The notes below the pieces were generated by a model. It was not told the DNA's origin and did not search any database. It saw only the letters and a list, made by a program, of their open reading frames with translations. A stretch of DNA of 64,000 nt from Brevirhabdus pacifica. GTDB taxonomy: Bacteria > Pseudomonadota > Alphaproteobacteria > Rhodobacterales > Rhodobacteraceae. Each line of letters begins with the position of its first letter. Within the stretch, counting starts at the first letter, position 1. Shown piece by piece: positions 8,467 through 18,320 of this stretch. Position numbers and translations under genes: made by a program. The stretch is taken from the NCBI RefSeq assembly GCF_002797755.1, contig NZ_PGFI01000011.1, positions 434,001-498,000 of the forward strand, in the 5' to 3' direction.

Positions 8467-9186
8467 TCAGGCCTCCTCGGGCCCTTCGTCATCGCCGCCG
8501 CGCGCCGGGATGATCTGCTGGGCGATGCCCGCAAGGATCAAATAGGCGCTGGTAATCACCAGCCCCCAGCCGGCCCAGCTTGCCGGGTCGAAATCGACCC
8601 AGGCCGCCCAGCCTGCAAAGAAGGTCCAGGCCAGCGCCATCGGCAGGCTGAACCAGCGCCAGCGCCGGGTGCGCACCGGGTGGATGAACTTCAGCGGCGT
8701 GAACATCGCGCCCGTCAGCAGGGTGACGATGCCCAGGATGACCCAGAAATTCGGCTCGACCGCGAACAGCACCAGCACCACCATGTTCCAGCAGCCCGGA
8801 AAGCCGGCAAAGCTGTTGTCCTTGGTCTTCATCCGGTTGTCGGCGAAATACATCACGCTGGCAAAGGTGATCAGGATGATCGCGACCCAGCCGGTCCAGC
8901 CCGGCAACAGATCCGATTCGAACAGCGCGAAGGCCGGGATGAAGACATAGGTCAGATAATCGATGATCAGGTCCAGCAGCACGCCGTCGAACTCGGGCGC
9001 GTGGCGCTTGACGTCGAAGCGGCGGGCCAAGGGGCCGTCGATCCCGTCCACGAAGAAGGCCACCACCAGCCACAGGAACATCAGCGACCATTCCTCGCTG
9101 ACCGCGGCCAGCATGGCAAGCATGGCAAAGACCGCGCCGGTGGCGGTGAAAAGATGGACCAGGATGGCGCGCATATGGGCTGTCAT
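8467..9186 (-). CDS. pcs: Phosphatidylcholine synthase
   Basis: Condenses CDP-diacylglycerol with choline to form phosphatidylcholine in the inner membrane. The 239-residue polytopic protein has the CDP-alcohol phosphotransferase motif in its Pcs-specific spacing, DG-x2-AR-x12-G-x3-D-x3-D, spanning about residues 50-76 (DGPLARRF ... GVLLDLIID). About eight membrane segments. Start at 9186 or at the second Met, 9174. It is last in a minus-strand run after xerC. Pcs is characteristic of alphaproteobacteria that take up choline. The final ten residues are very acidic. Confidence 0.9.
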   Translation of the reverse strand: MTAHMRAILVHLFTATGAVFAMLAMLAAVSEEWSLMFLWLVVAFFVDGIDGPLARRFDVKRHAPEFDGVLLDLIIDYLTYVFIPAFALFESDLLPGWTGWVAIILITFASVMYFADNRMKTKDNSFAGFPGCWNMVVLVLFAVEPNFWVILGIVTLLTGAMFTPLKFIHPVRTRRWRWFSLPMALAWTFFAGWAAWVDFDPASWAGWGLVITSAYLILAGIAQQIIPARGGDDEGPEEA

Positions 9187-9257
9187 GGCCTGTTCATGCC
9201 GGAATTCAACGCGCGGCGCAAACGGGATCGGGAACGTCCTGCCCGCCCGAGGGCGGC

Positions 9258-10223
9258 TCAGGCCTTGGGGTGGGCCCGGTCATAGACCTCCATCAGCCGG
9301 GCGGTATCGACGGCCGTGTAGGTCTGCGTCGTCGACAGCGAGGCATGGCCCAGAAGCTCCTGGATGGTGCGCAGGTCGCCGCCGGCCTCCAGCAGATGGG
9401 TCGCGAAGCTGTGGCGCAGGGCGTGGGGCGTTGCGGTGGCCGGCAGGCCCAGTTGCATCCGCGCTTCGGCCACGACCTTCTGGACGATCCGCGGCAGGAG
9501 CGGGCCGCCGCGCACCCCCCGGAAAAGGGGCATGTCGGGGGCGATCCCGTGGGGGCAGGCGGCGACATAGGCCGCGACCGCCTCGCGTGCCACGGGCAGC
9601 ACCGGCACCAGCCGTTCCTTGCCGCCCTTGCCGGTGATGCGCAGTACCTCGTCCAGCGGATGGTCGCGCCCCTTCAACCCCAGCGCCTCGGAGATCCGCA
9701 GGCCACAGCCGTAAAGCAACGTCACGACCGCCGCGTCGCGCAGGGCGACCCAAGGCTCGGGCGCCTGCAGGCTTACGGTCGTGATCATCTCGCGCGCGGC
9801 ATCGGGTGCCAGGGGTCGCGGCAGCTTCTTCTGGAAGCGCGGCGCACGGGCCGACAGGACGGCCGTGGCCTCGGTCCCGTCACGCTCGGCCAGCCAGCGG
9901 TAGAATCCCTTGACCGCCGAGAGCCTGCGGGCGAGCGATCGCGCGCCCAGACCGCTCGCGCGCTCGTGGGCAAGCCAGCTGCGCATGTCCGAGGGTTCGA
10001 TCGCGCCCAGGCGGTCGGCGCCCTGGCCCTCGGCCCGGTGCAAGGTCAGGAAGGAAAGGAAAGAAACCAGGTCGCCGCGATAGGCCTCGATCGTGTTGGC
10101 CGAAGCATCGTCAAGCGCCGAAAGGGATTCCAGCCATCGCTGAAGAAGGTCGCGCGCCCCGGGCGACAGCAGCGCGGCGCCATCGGCCCCCGCCCGCGCG
10201 GCCTGCCTGGCGGCGCCGGCCAT
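9258..10223 (-). CDS. xerC: Tyrosine recombinase XerC
   Basis: Site-specific recombinase that resolves chromosome dimers at dif together with XerD. The 321-residue protein has an N-terminal SAM-like core-binding domain (about 20-115) and a C-terminal catalytic domain with R176 (GCGLRISEA), K199, H267-x2-R270 (HALRH), H293 and the nucleophile Y302 (TTQTYT), all intact. The ATG at 10223 overlaps the DUF484 stop as TGATG. The DUF484-xerC pairing is also found in gammaproteobacteria and marks this as housekeeping XerC, not a phage integrase. Confidence 0.93.
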   Translation of the reverse strand: MAGAARQAARAGADGAALLSPGARDLLQRWLESLSALDDASANTIEAYRGDLVSFLSFLTLHRAEGQGADRLGAIEPSDMRSWLAHERASGLGARSLARRLSAVKGFYRWLAERDGTEATAVLSARAPRFQKKLPRPLAPDAAREMITTVSLQAPEPWVALRDAAVVTLLYGCGLRISEALGLKGRDHPLDEVLRITGKGGKERLVPVLPVAREAVAAYVAACPHGIAPDMPLFRGVRGGPLLPRIVQKVVAEARMQLGLPATATPHALRHSFATHLLEAGGDLRTIQELLGHASLSTTQTYTAVDTARLMEVYDRAHPKA

Positions 10224-10936
10224 CAGGACAGCCAGCGGCGCATCGCCCTTTCGAAGACACCGGTGAAGAAGGTCAACAGGTCGGTGCCCTGGTTGGGCTT
10301 GAACTGGTGCGGATCCTCGGCCCCCATGACCAGCATGCCGGGCAGCCGCCCGGGCCCGAGGTCGAGGCGCAGCAGCGCCTCGGAATGAACCCATCCCGCG
10401 GCCTCGCCAAAGACCTCGTCCGAGGCGTCGGCCACCTGCCGCAGGGTGACCTGGCGCTGGGGCGCGCCGTTGCGCCCGACGGCGGAATATTCTGCGACGA
10501 AGCCCTGGGGCTTGACCAGCAGCACGTCCGACAGCCGGGTCAGCCCGTCAGAGCCGGTGTCGGCCTGCGGGCTTTCCAGGATCAGCTTGACCGCATCGAC
10601 GCGCAGATGCTCGGCGATGTCCGTGCGCAGCGACAGCAGGAAATCCTCGAATTCGGCGGCGTCCAGCAGGCGCAGGATCGCGCGGTGCACCTGGTTGGTG
10701 CCCGCCAGGTTCTCGTAGGCCGCCGCGATGACCGAGCGGTGGGTGTCCTCCAGCCGGTCCAGCCGGGCCTCCAGCCGCTCCATCGCGATGCCGCGCAGGT
10801 CGACAATGTTGTTGCCAAGCTGCTTTTCATTGGCGGCGATCAGCGCCTTCATCAGGTCGCGGTCATCAAGGATCATCTCGGGATCCGACAGGATCCGCTC
10901 ACGCAGGTCTTCGATGTTAAGGGCGGTGTCGCTCAT
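10223..10936 (-). CDS. DUF484 family protein
   Basis: Cytoplasmic protein of 237 residues. An N-terminal helical part (about 1-80) contains a likely coiled coil (RLEARLDRLEDTHRSVIAAAYENL), followed by a GAF-like DUF484 domain (about 85-237) ending in FKPNQGTDLLTFFTGVFERAMRRWL. The family has no proven role; its recurrent position immediately before xerC suggests a link to recombination or cell division. It overlaps xerC by one base. The start at 10936 is supported by conserved acidic N-terminal residues. Confidence 0.85.
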   Translation of the reverse strand: MSDTALNIEDLRERILSDPEMILDDRDLMKALIAANEKQLGNNIVDLRGIAMERLEARLDRLEDTHRSVIAAAYENLAGTNQVHRAILRLLDAAEFEDFLLSLRTDIAEHLRVDAVKLILESPQADTGSDGLTRLSDVLLVKPQGFVAEYSAVGRNGAPQRQVTLRQVADASDEVFGEAAGWVHSEALLRLDLGPGRLPGMLVMGAEDPHQFKPNQGTDLLTFFTGVFERAMRRWLS

Positions 10937-10997
10937 GCTGCCTCTGTCGTCGGGTTGCCGTTCAACGATCTTTCGTTTTGCGGCGACTATACACCAG

Positions 10998-11651
10998 TCA
11001 GAGGATTTTCTGACCAGTTTTTTCCCAGTCTTTCAGGAAGGTTTCCAGACCCTTGTCGGTCAGCACGTGGTTGGCCATCGCCTTGATCACGGCGGGGGGC
11101 GCGGTGGCCACATCGGCACCGATCTTGGCGGCGTCGCTCATGTGGTTGGCGTTGCGGATCGAAGCCGCAAGGATCTGGGTCTCGAAACCGTAGTTGTCGT
11201 AGATCTCGCGGATGTCGGCGATCAGCTCCATCCCGTCGAGGTTCAGGTCGTCCAGACGGCCGATGAAGGGGCTGATGAACGTGGCACCGGCCTTGGCCGC
11301 CAGCAGCGCCTGATTGGCCGAGAAGCAGAGGGTCACGTTGACCATCCGGCCCTCGTCGGTCAGCGTCTTGCAGGCCTGAAGCCCGGCCCAGGTCAGGGGC
11401 ACCTTGATGGCGATGTTGTCCGCGATCTTGGCCAGCTCGCGGCCCTCGGCGATCATGCCTTCGGCGTCCAGCGCCACGGTTTCGGCGCTGACGGGGCCGG
11501 CGACCAGTTCGCAGATCTCTTTGGTGACTTCCTTGATGTCGCGACCGGACTTCATGATCAGCGAGGGGTTGGTCGTCACACCATCCACCATGCCAAGATC
11601 GTTGAGTTCGCGGATGGCGTCGATTTCGGCAGTGTCTACGAAGAATTTCAT
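10998..11651 (-). CDS. tal: Transaldolase, short fructose-6-phosphate aldolase-like form
   Basis: TIM-barrel enzyme of 217 residues in the pentose phosphate pathway. The Schiff-base lysine is in [15 protein letters not shown], near residue 85; other family signatures are [31 protein letters not shown] at the start (shown here as separate conserved blocks [10 protein letters not shown] and GVTTNPSL), [17 protein letters not shown] and SPFIGRLDD. Size matches the FSA/TalC subfamily. It is divergent from priA with only about 80 bases between, and is the first gene of the minus-strand run tal-DUF484-xerC-pcs, although the functions are unrelated. Confidence 0.92.
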   Translation of the reverse strand: MKFFVDTAEIDAIRELNDLGMVDGVTTNPSLIMKSGRDIKEVTKEICELVAGPVSAETVALDAEGMIAEGRELAKIADNIAIKVPLTWAGLQACKTLTDEGRMVNVTLCFSANQALLAAKAGATFISPFIGRLDDLNLDGMELIADIREIYDNYGFETQILAASIRNANHMSDAAKIGADVATAPPAVIKAMANHVLTDKGLETFLKDWEKTGQKIL

Positions 11652-11732
11652 GGATCAGATCCCAGGCTTGAGGCAGTTGGGCGGGTTCTTATCCTATGGC
11701 CGTGCTGCCCGGAACCCCCTAAGAAGATCGCG

Positions 11733-13943
11733 ATGATTGAGCATAGCCAAAACCTGCCCGGCCATTTTCCGCAAGGTGCCACCGTCGGCGTCCTGACCAC
11801 CCAGCCGCTGGACCGGATACTGGATTATCGCGCCCCCGAGGGCGGCTGCCTTCAGGGGGCCTTTGTCGAGGTGCCTTTGGGGCCGCGCAAGGTGGCGGGG
11901 GTGGTCTGGGGGCCGGGGCAGGGGGACTGGGATCCGGCCAAGCTGCGCGCCGTCGGCCGGGTGCTGGACGTGGCCCCCATGCGCGACGAGATGCGCGAGT
12001 TTCTGACCCGTGCCGCCCAATACACGATGACCCCTCTCAGCGCCATGTTGCGGCTGGCGACGCGGGCGCCGGGGTTTGGCGAGACACCCTCGATGCGCAA
12101 GATCTACCGTCCGGGGCCGGGCACCCCCGACCGCATGACCCCGGCCCGCCAGAAGGTGCTGGCGGTGCTGGAAGAATTCGGTGGTCTCAGCTTCACCTTG
12201 AGCGAGCTGGCCGAGATGGCGGGCGTCGGCCCCTCGGTCGTGAAGGGGCTGCTGCCGTCGGGCGCGGTGCTGGAACAGGACACGCCCCGCGATCTGCCCT
12301 ATCCGCGGCTGGACCCGGCCCTGCCGGGAAAGCCGCTGACCGAGGATCAGGCGGCGGCGTCGGCGGCCATAGTGGCGGGCATCGCCCAAGGACGCTATGG
12401 CACGACGCTGCTGAAAGGGGTTACCGGGTCCGGCAAGACCGAAGTCTACCTAGAGGCCGTCGCCGAGTGCCTGCGTCAGGGGCGGCAGGCGCTGGTGCTG
12501 CTGCCCGAGATCGCCCTGACGGCCGAGTTTCTGACCCGCGTTCAGGCCCGTTTCGGCGCACCCCCCGCCGAATGGCATTCGGGCGTCACCTCGACCGAGC
12601 GTCGGCGGTGCTGGAAGATGGTGGCCGAAGGGGGCGCGCAACTTGTGGTGGGGGCACGCTCGGCCCTGTTCCTGCCTTACCGCGATCTGGGCCTAGTGGT
12701 GGTGGATGAGGAACACGACACCTCGTACAAGCAAGAGGACGGGGTGCTTTACAACGCGCGGGACATGGCGGTACTGCGGGCCTCGTTGAACGATGCACAG
12801 GTGGTGCTGGCCTCGGCCACGCCCTCGCTGGAAAGCTGGGCCAACGCGCAGGCGGGCAAATACCGGCGGCTGGAGCTGAAGGCGCGTTTCGGCACGGCCG
12901 AGCTGCCGGACATGCGTGCCATCGACATGCGCGACCAGTCGCTTCCTGCGCAACGCTGGATCTCGGACACCCTTCAATCCGAGATGTCGGCGCGGATCGA
13001 GGCGGGCGAGCAGTCGCTGTTGTTCATCAACCGCCGCGGCTATGCCCCCGTCACCATCTGCCGCGCCTGCGGCCATCAGGTCGGTTGCGACAATTGCGAT
13101 GCCCGCATGGTCGAACATCGTTTCCTGAAACGGCTGGTCTGCCACCAATGCGGCGACACCCGCCCCGTCCCCGAGGTCTGCCCCGCCTGCGAGGTCGAGG
13201 GGCGTCTGGCCGCCGTCGGCCCCGGCGTCGAGCGTCTGGCCGAAGAGGCCGCGGCGCTTTTCCCCGACGCGCGGGTCGCCACCCTGTCCAGCGATCTATA
13301 CGGCTCGGCCCGTGCCCTGAAGGCGCGGATCGAAGCGATCGCCGCTGGGGACGCCGACATCGTCATCGGCACCCAGATGGTCGCCAAGGGGCACAACTTT
13401 CCCCTGCTGACGCTGGTGGGTGTGATCGACGCGGATCTGGGGTTGCAAGGCTCGGACCTGCGGGCGGCCGAGCGGACGTTCCAATTGGTGCGGCAGGTCG
13501 CGGGCCGGGCGGGGCGGGCGCAGAAGCGCGGCGTCGCCTATCTTCAGACCTATCAGCCCGAGCATGCGGTGATCCGCGCCATTCTTGCGGGCGACGACGA
13601 AGGCTTCTGGGCCGCCGAAGCCGAACAGCGCCGCGCCGCGGGCGTGCCCCCTTACGGGAGAATGGCCGGGATCGTGCTGTCGGCGACCGACGCGCGGGCG
13701 CTTAATGACCTCGGGCTCCAGATGGCCCGCAATTCCGAGCCCCTGCGCCAGATCGGGGCGCAGGTCTTCGGGCCCGCCCCGGCACCCATCGCCCGCATCA
13801 AGGCCCGCCATCGCATGCGCTTGTTGGTGAAGGCCGACAAGGGAGTGCCCCTGCAACCTGCGCTTGAGCGGTGGCTGGCGCAATTCCGCATTCCCGCCAC
13901 AATCCGTGTCCAAGTGGACATCGATCCGCAGTCCTTCTATTAG
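11733..13943 (+). CDS. priA: Primosomal protein N' (replication restart helicase)
   Basis: 3'-5' DNA helicase that reloads the replisome at stalled forks. The 736-residue protein has the N-terminal 3'-DNA-binding domain, then Walker A GVTGSGKT at about 229-236, a DEEHD box, and the zinc-binding insert with paired cysteines from about residue 443 (CRACGHQVGC, CDAR, CHQCGD, CPAC), then helicase motifs V-VI (GTQMVAKGHNF, RQVAGRAGRAQ). Start at ATG 11733 (MIEHSQNLPG) with AAGAAG upstream; a longer in-frame opening back to 10728 crosses tal and DUF484 and is not coding. Confidence 0.95.
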   Translation: MIEHSQNLPGHFPQGATVGVLTTQPLDRILDYRAPEGGCLQGAFVEVPLGPRKVAGVVWGPGQGDWDPAKLRAVGRVLDVAPMRDEMREFLTRAAQYTMTPLSAMLRLATRAPGFGETPSMRKIYRPGPGTPDRMTPARQKVLAVLEEFGGLSFTLSELAEMAGVGPSVVKGLLPSGAVLEQDTPRDLPYPRLDPALPGKPLTEDQAAASAAIVAGIAQGRYGTTLLKGVTGSGKTEVYLEAVAECLRQGRQALVLLPEIALTAEFLTRVQARFGAPPAEWHSGVTSTERRRCWKMVAEGGAQLVVGARSALFLPYRDLGLVVVDEEHDTSYKQEDGVLYNARDMAVLRASLNDAQVVLASATPSLESWANAQAGKYRRLELKARFGTAELPDMRAIDMRDQSLPAQRWISDTLQSEMSARIEAGEQSLLFINRRGYAPVTICRACGHQVGCDNCDARMVEHRFLKRLVCHQCGDTRPVPEVCPACEVEGRLAAVGPGVERLAEEAAALFPDARVATLSSDLYGSARALKARIEAIAAGDADIVIGTQMVAKGHNFPLLTLVGVIDADLGLQGSDLRAAERTFQLVRQVAGRAGRAQKRGVAYLQTYQPEHAVIRAILAGDDEGFWAAEAEQRRAAGVPPYGRMAGIVLSATDARALNDLGLQMARNSEPLRQIGAQVFGPAPAPIARIKARHRMRLLVKADKGVPLQPALERWLAQFRIPATIRVQVDIDPQSFY

Positions 13944-14309
13944 AATTTTTGCGCCCGCTACTTTGGCTAATTGTCATTCTGTCTTGGTTTTCAAACCCTT
14001 GCTCAAGGCCAGGCGAGCGAGGGCAAATTTTTTGCTTACGTGCGCGTAAATTATTCCGCCATGCCACAGGAATGCCCAGATAAACTGCATTCTGCGCCAT
14101 GAAATAGTTCAACTCGCTGCCAGCGTTTTTACCTTTTCCTTCGCCTCGGACACGGGGGGACCATTGCCGCACTGGCCTCCGCAGGGGGGACGGCGGCGGC
14201 GGCTTCCGTGACCCTGACTATACGGAAGGATAGGGAACGTAATCGTGTACAGCATGTTGTCCTGATACAATTATTGGTTGAGTGGCTGTGCAGGCCTAGA
14301 AGGTATCAA
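13944..14309. other. priA-lysR intergenic region with AT-rich palindrome
   Basis: A 366-base stretch without a convincing gene. It is more AT-rich than its surroundings. A short perfect palindrome at 14036-14049 (TTACG-TGCG-CGTAA) sits 260 bases before the regulator start and could be a regulator site. No rho-independent terminator follows priA. Short open frames on both strands here lack ribosome-binding sites and normal composition. Confidence 0.4.
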
Positions 14310-15185
14310 GTGCTTAATTGGGACGACTTCAAATATGTTCTGGCCCTGGCCCGTTTCGGGTCAATGACGGAGGCTGCGCGGTTTCTCCAGACGAACACGT
14401 CGACGGTCTCGCGCAGGGTTCAGCGCGTCTCGGACATGACGGGCATGTTGATCTTCAAGCGCTCGCGCGGGGGGTGGAAGATCACCGAGGAAGGGCGCAA
14501 GCTTGTCGACCTGGCCAACTCCTTCAACGAGGGGCTTGGCAGCATCGGAGAGCTGTCGGCGGATGCCGCCCAGGCCGAGCGGCGTGTCCTCAAGCTGTCG
14601 TCGCTTGAATTCCTGCTGACCGACTTCCTGTCGCCCCGGATCGACCAGTTCGTCACCTCCCATCCCTCCTACTCGCTGGAGCTTTGCGGCACCGACGCCT
14701 CCGTCAGCCTGGCCTATGGAGAGGCCGACGTCTCGCTGCGGCTGTCGCGCCCCAAGGAAGGGCGGCTGATCGGCCGGCGCATCGCCACCTTGGGGATCGC
14801 GATCTATCAGAACCGTGACGCCAATGCGGATGAATGGGTGGGTCTTTCCAGTGATCTCGACTGGCTGCCCGAGATGGACCTGGCGTTTCGCTATTTCGGC
14901 AAGCCGCCGGCCCTGCGCATGTCCAGCTATGAAAGTGCGCTGCGCGCGGCGGCGGCGACCGGAATGGCGACCATCGCGCCCACCTACCGCATGCTGGGCG
15001 TGCCCATGATGGGCCGCGTCGACAGCGAGGTCGTGCACCGCGAGGTCTGGGTCGTCTACCACGAGACCCGCAAGAACGATCAGGCCGTCGCCAATATCAT
15101 CGAGTGGCTGGACGCCTGTTTCCGACAGCACAAGTCCACCCGCTATGCCGAGCGTGTTCCGTTCGAGCTGATGACCGGCGAATAG
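14310..15185 (+). CDS. LysR-type transcriptional regulator
   Basis: DNA-binding regulator of 291 residues. The N-terminal winged helix-turn-helix (about 2-60: NWDDFKYVLALARFGSMTEAARFL, quoted here as its core FGSMTEAARFL) is followed by SRRVQRVSDMTGMLIFKRSRGGWKI and a periplasmic-binding-like effector domain with SLELCGTDASVSLAYGEADVSLRLSRP. I start it at GTG 14310, which has AGAAGG seven bases upstream and gives the normal LysR length; an in-frame start at 14208 would add 34 atypical residues. Target and inducer are unknown; the adjacent MFS gene, 90 bases downstream, is a candidate target. Confidence 0.85.
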   Translation: MLNWDDFKYVLALARFGSMTEAARFLQTNTSTVSRRVQRVSDMTGMLIFKRSRGGWKITEEGRKLVDLANSFNEGLGSIGELSADAAQAERRVLKLSSLEFLLTDFLSPRIDQFVTSHPSYSLELCGTDASVSLAYGEADVSLRLSRPKEGRLIGRRIATLGIAIYQNRDANADEWVGLSSDLDWLPEMDLAFRYFGKPPALRMSSYESALRAAAATGMATIAPTYRMLGVPMMGRVDSEVVHREVWVVYHETRKNDQAVANIIEWLDACFRQHKSTRYAERVPFELMTGE

Positions 15186-15275
15186 GGACGCCGCAAACCC
15201 CGGATCTGCACATTCGCGCGGCCCCGGGCGGGCCATGGTTCTCGCCAAAGCCCACGGAACGGCGTATCGGGGGGC

Positions 15276-16511
15276 ATGAAACGCGCCCTCGTTCCCCTTG
15301 CCCAGGCCCGGCAGCTGCCGCCCTGGCGCCGCCCCTTCGCCCTGCTGCTGCTGATGGCGGTGGCGATGCCACTGTCCTTCGCGGTATGGGTCGCCGTGCT
15401 GCAGAATTTCGTGATCGAGGTCGCGGCATTCGACGGCAAGGACTGGGGCTGGCTGCAAACCGTGCGCGAGATCCCGGGTTTCCTGGCTATCGGGGTGATC
15501 CTGCTCATCATCTTCGTGCACGAGCAGTTGCTGGCGCTGATCTCGCTGCTGCTGCTGGGCGCGGCGGTGGCCGTCACCGCACAGTTTCCCACCTTCCAGG
15601 GACTGCTGATGACCACGGTCATCAGCTCGGTCGGCTTTCACTATTTCGAAACCGTCAACCAGTCCCTCCAGCTGCAATGGCTTCCCCGGGACCGGGCGCC
15701 GCAGATGCTGGGATGGATCGTGGCGGCGGGATCCGGCGCCTCGCTGCTGGCCTACGGCGTCCTGGTCGTGGGGTGGAAGACCTTCGGCTGGACCTATGAC
15801 GCGGTGCTGATGACCGCCGGTGCGCTAACCATCGTGCTGGTGGCCGTGGCCTTCGTGGTCTTCCCCCGGTTCGAGGCCCCCGACCCGCAGGTAAAGCGCA
15901 TGGTGCTGCGCCGCCGCTACTGGCTTTACTATGCGCTGCAATTCATGTCGGGCGCGCGGCGGCAGATCTTCATCGTCTTCGCCGCCTTCATGATGGTCGA
16001 GCATTTCGGCTTCGAGGTGCATGAGGTGACGGCGCTCTTCATGATCAACTTCGTCGCCAACATGGTGTTTGCACCGCTGATCGGACGGCTGATCGGCCGG
16101 TTCGGCGAACGCCAGGCCCTGGCCCTGGAATACATCGGGCTGACCGGCGTCTTCCTGGCCTATGGCGGGATCTACATGTTCGGATGGGGCGTGGCGCTGG
16201 CGGCGGCGCTTTACGTCATCGACCACCTGTTCTTCTCGCTGGCGATCGCGCTGAAAACCTATTTCCAGAAGATCGCCTCGCCCGGCGACATCGCTCCGAC
16301 CGCCGCCGTTGCCTTCACCATCAACCATATCGCGGCCGTCTTCCTTCCCGCCTCGCTGGGGTATCTGTGGATCACCTCGCCGGTGGCGGTGTTCGGGCTG
16401 GCGGCGGCCATGGCGCTGGTGTCGCTGATGCTGGCGCTGCTGATCCCGCGCCACCCCGCTCCGGGGAACGAGACCGTCTTCTCCCGCCCGGGGCCCGTCC
16501 CCGCGCAGTAG
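15276..16511 (+). CDS. MFS transporter
   Basis: Polytopic inner-membrane protein of 411 residues with about twelve hydrophobic segments. The loop after the eighth carries an MFS-like signature (PLIGRLIGRFGERQALALEYIG). The first half lacks the classic motif A, replaced by GKDWGWLQTVREIPGFLAIG. Related proteins are annotated as generic MFS transporters in Rhodobacteraceae; substrate unknown. It follows the LysR gene on the same strand and may be controlled by it. Confidence 0.75.
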   Translation: MKRALVPLAQARQLPPWRRPFALLLLMAVAMPLSFAVWVAVLQNFVIEVAAFDGKDWGWLQTVREIPGFLAIGVILLIIFVHEQLLALISLLLLGAAVAVTAQFPTFQGLLMTTVISSVGFHYFETVNQSLQLQWLPRDRAPQMLGWIVAAGSGASLLAYGVLVVGWKTFGWTYDAVLMTAGALTIVLVAVAFVVFPRFEAPDPQVKRMVLRRRYWLYYALQFMSGARRQIFIVFAAFMMVEHFGFEVHEVTALFMINFVANMVFAPLIGRLIGRFGERQALALEYIGLTGVFLAYGGIYMFGWGVALAAALYVIDHLFFSLAIALKTYFQKIASPGDIAPTAAVAFTINHIAAVFLPASLGYLWITSPVAVFGLAAAMALVSLMLALLIPRHPAPGNETVFSRPGPVPAQ

Positions 16512-16617
16512 ACGCCTTGTTCGGCGCCCCGCGCCGGCCTATGTCAGAACGTGACAGACGGGGTCCTGGGCCACGGCCGCCCCGGGTGCCGCCCCCCTCT
16601 TTGCGAAAGGTGTCAGC

Positions 16618-17271
16618 ATGTTTTCCTTCATGAAGAAAAAGACCGAGCACGTCACGGCCGACAGCGCCCTGCCGGGCCGCGCCGCGCCGATCCCCACGGC
16701 CGAGACGCATTTCGTCTTCGGTCGTCCCCTCAAGGCCCCCGTGCCCGACGGGTTCGAGGAGGCGATCTTCGGTATGGGCTGTTTCTGGGGTGTGGAGCGG
16801 ATGTTCTGGAAGCTGGACGGCGTCTACATGACCGCCGCCGGCTACGCCGCGGGCTACACCCCCAATGCGACCTATGACGAGGTCTGCTCGGGCGCCACGG
16901 GGCACAACGAAGTGGTGCGCGTGGTCTTCGACCCCGAGGTGGTGACCTATGACGATCTGCTGCGCGTCTTCTGGGAAGGGCACGACCCGACCCAGGGCAT
17001 GCGCCAGGGCAACGACATGGGCACGCAGTATCGCTCGGGCATCTATTACACGACCGACAGCCAGAAGGCCGCCGCCGTGGCCAGCCGCGATGCCTTCGCG
17101 CCGCGTCTGGCCGAAAAGGGTTTTGGCGCCATCACGACCGAAATCCTGCCCGCGCCCGAGTTCTACTATGCCGAGGATTACCACCAGCAGTATCTCGCCA
17201 AGAACCCCGGCGGATATTGCGGCATCGGCGGCACCGGCGTCACCTGCCCGATCGGAACGGGCGTGGCCTGA
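16618..17271 (+). CDS. msrA: Peptide-methionine (S)-S-oxide reductase
   Basis: Repairs the S-epimer of methionine sulfoxide in proteins, using thioredoxin. The catalytic cysteine is C55 in [13 protein letters not shown]; the resolving cysteines are at the C-terminus in [40 protein letters not shown] is also diagnostic (core GATGHNE). 217 residues, usual length. There is no signal peptide, so it acts in the cytoplasm. Single gene by spacing; 110 bases separate it from prmA. Confidence 0.95.
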   Translation: MFSFMKKKTEHVTADSALPGRAAPIPTAETHFVFGRPLKAPVPDGFEEAIFGMGCFWGVERMFWKLDGVYMTAAGYAAGYTPNATYDEVCSGATGHNEVVRVVFDPEVVTYDDLLRVFWEGHDPTQGMRQGNDMGTQYRSGIYYTTDSQKAAAVASRDAFAPRLAEKGFGAITTEILPAPEFYYAEDYHQQYLAKNPGGYCGIGGTGVTCPIGTGVA

Positions 17272-17381
17272 CCCCTTCGTGCCCCCTTGGGGCGCGGCTT
17301 GCCTTGCGCCCCGGGGGGGCCGGGGGCTATAGCCGCCCTTCAGAAGGGGGCGCCCTACAGCCCGCCCCGCAGGAGAAGCCG

Positions 17382-18257
17382 ATGCCCACCTACAACGCCG
17401 TCACGACCCTTCCCGGCGCCGCCGCCGCCCAGGCCCTTGGCGAGGCGCTGGAGACCATGCAGCCCGAGCCCACGGGTATCGGCATCTTCGAGGTCGAGGA
17501 CGGCAGCGACCAGTGGGAGGTGACGGGCTATTTCCTGGACAGCCCCGACCCTGCCGGCCTGGCCCTGATTGCCACGATGCACGCGGCGCCCGATTTCGCG
17601 GTGGTCGAGATCCCCGACACCGACTGGGTCGCCAAGGTCCGCCGGGACCTGCCGCCGGTCGAGGCCGGTCGCTTCTTCGTCTACGGCAGCCACGATGCCG
17701 AGAAGGTGCCCGAGGGCCGCGTCGCCCTGCTGATCGAGGCCGCTTTGGCCTTTGGCACCGGCCATCACGGCACTACCCAGGGCTGCCTTCGGGCGCTGGA
17801 CCGGTTGTTGGAGCAGGGGTTCGCGGCCAACAAGGTCGCCGACATCGGCTGTGGCACGGCGGTTCTGGCCATGGGCGCGGCACGGGCCTGGCCCGGGGCA
17901 CGCATCCTGGCGTCGGACATCGACCCCGTAGCGATTGAAGTGTCCGAGACCAACCTGGCCGCCAATGGCATGGAAGGGCGGGTCGACTGCCTGGTGGCCC
18001 CGGGGTTCGAGCATCCGGACCTCGACGCCGTGGCGCCCTATGACCTGATCTTCGCCAACATCCTCAAGGGTCCGCTGCTGGAGCTGGCGCCCGAGGTGGC
18101 CGGGCGCACGGCTCCCGGCTGCCGGGTCATCCTGTCGGGCCTGCTGAACGAACAGGCGCCCGAGATCATCGCGGCTTATTCCGCCGAGGGGCTGGATCTG
18201 GAACACCATGAAGAGATCGGAGAGTGGTCCAGCCTGACCCTGCACCGCCCGGCCTGA
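17382..18257 (+). CDS. prmA: Ribosomal protein L11 methyltransferase
   Basis: SAM-dependent enzyme (291 residues) that trimethylates lysines of ribosomal protein L11. The SAM-binding core is VADIGCGTAVLAMGAARAWP, followed by ILASDIDPVAIEVSETNLAANG; the upstream ALAFGTGHHGTTQGCL and the catalytic DLIFANILKGPL loop are characteristic of PrmA. The ATG at 17382 follows AGGAGAAG; in-frame sequence further upstream is proline/glycine-rich and not coding. The N-terminal domain is shorter and more divergent than in E. coli, as usual in this group. Confidence 0.92.
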   Translation: MPTYNAVTTLPGAAAAQALGEALETMQPEPTGIGIFEVEDGSDQWEVTGYFLDSPDPAGLALIATMHAAPDFAVVEIPDTDWVAKVRRDLPPVEAGRFFVYGSHDAEKVPEGRVALLIEAALAFGTGHHGTTQGCLRALDRLLEQGFAANKVADIGCGTAVLAMGAARAWPGARILASDIDPVAIEVSETNLAANGMEGRVDCLVAPGFEHPDLDAVAPYDLIFANILKGPLLELAPEVAGRTAPGCRVILSGLLNEQAPEIIAAYSAEGLDLEHHEEIGEWSSLTLHRPA

Positions 18258-18320
18258 CGCGCGACCTGACGCGCGGGCCCCGCGCGGGCGGGACGGGCGC
18301 ATTGCAGTGGCAGAAATGGC

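Noticed and set aside
9258-10223. Phage integrase / mobile element marker
   Set aside because: The sequence and its pairing with DUF484 fit housekeeping XerC; no att repeats, phage genes or composition break nearby.
10728-11732. 335-residue N-terminal extension of priA
   Set aside because: It crosses tal and DUF484 on the opposite strand; the family N-terminus begins at 11733.
13798-14172. Possible minus-strand gene after priA
   Set aside because: Overlaps the 3' end of priA, no ribosome site, no conserved motif, composition changes midway.
17289-17312. GC hairpin GGGGCGC/GCGCCCC after msrA as terminator
   Set aside because: Followed by a run of G and not U; too weak to call in such GC-rich sequence.
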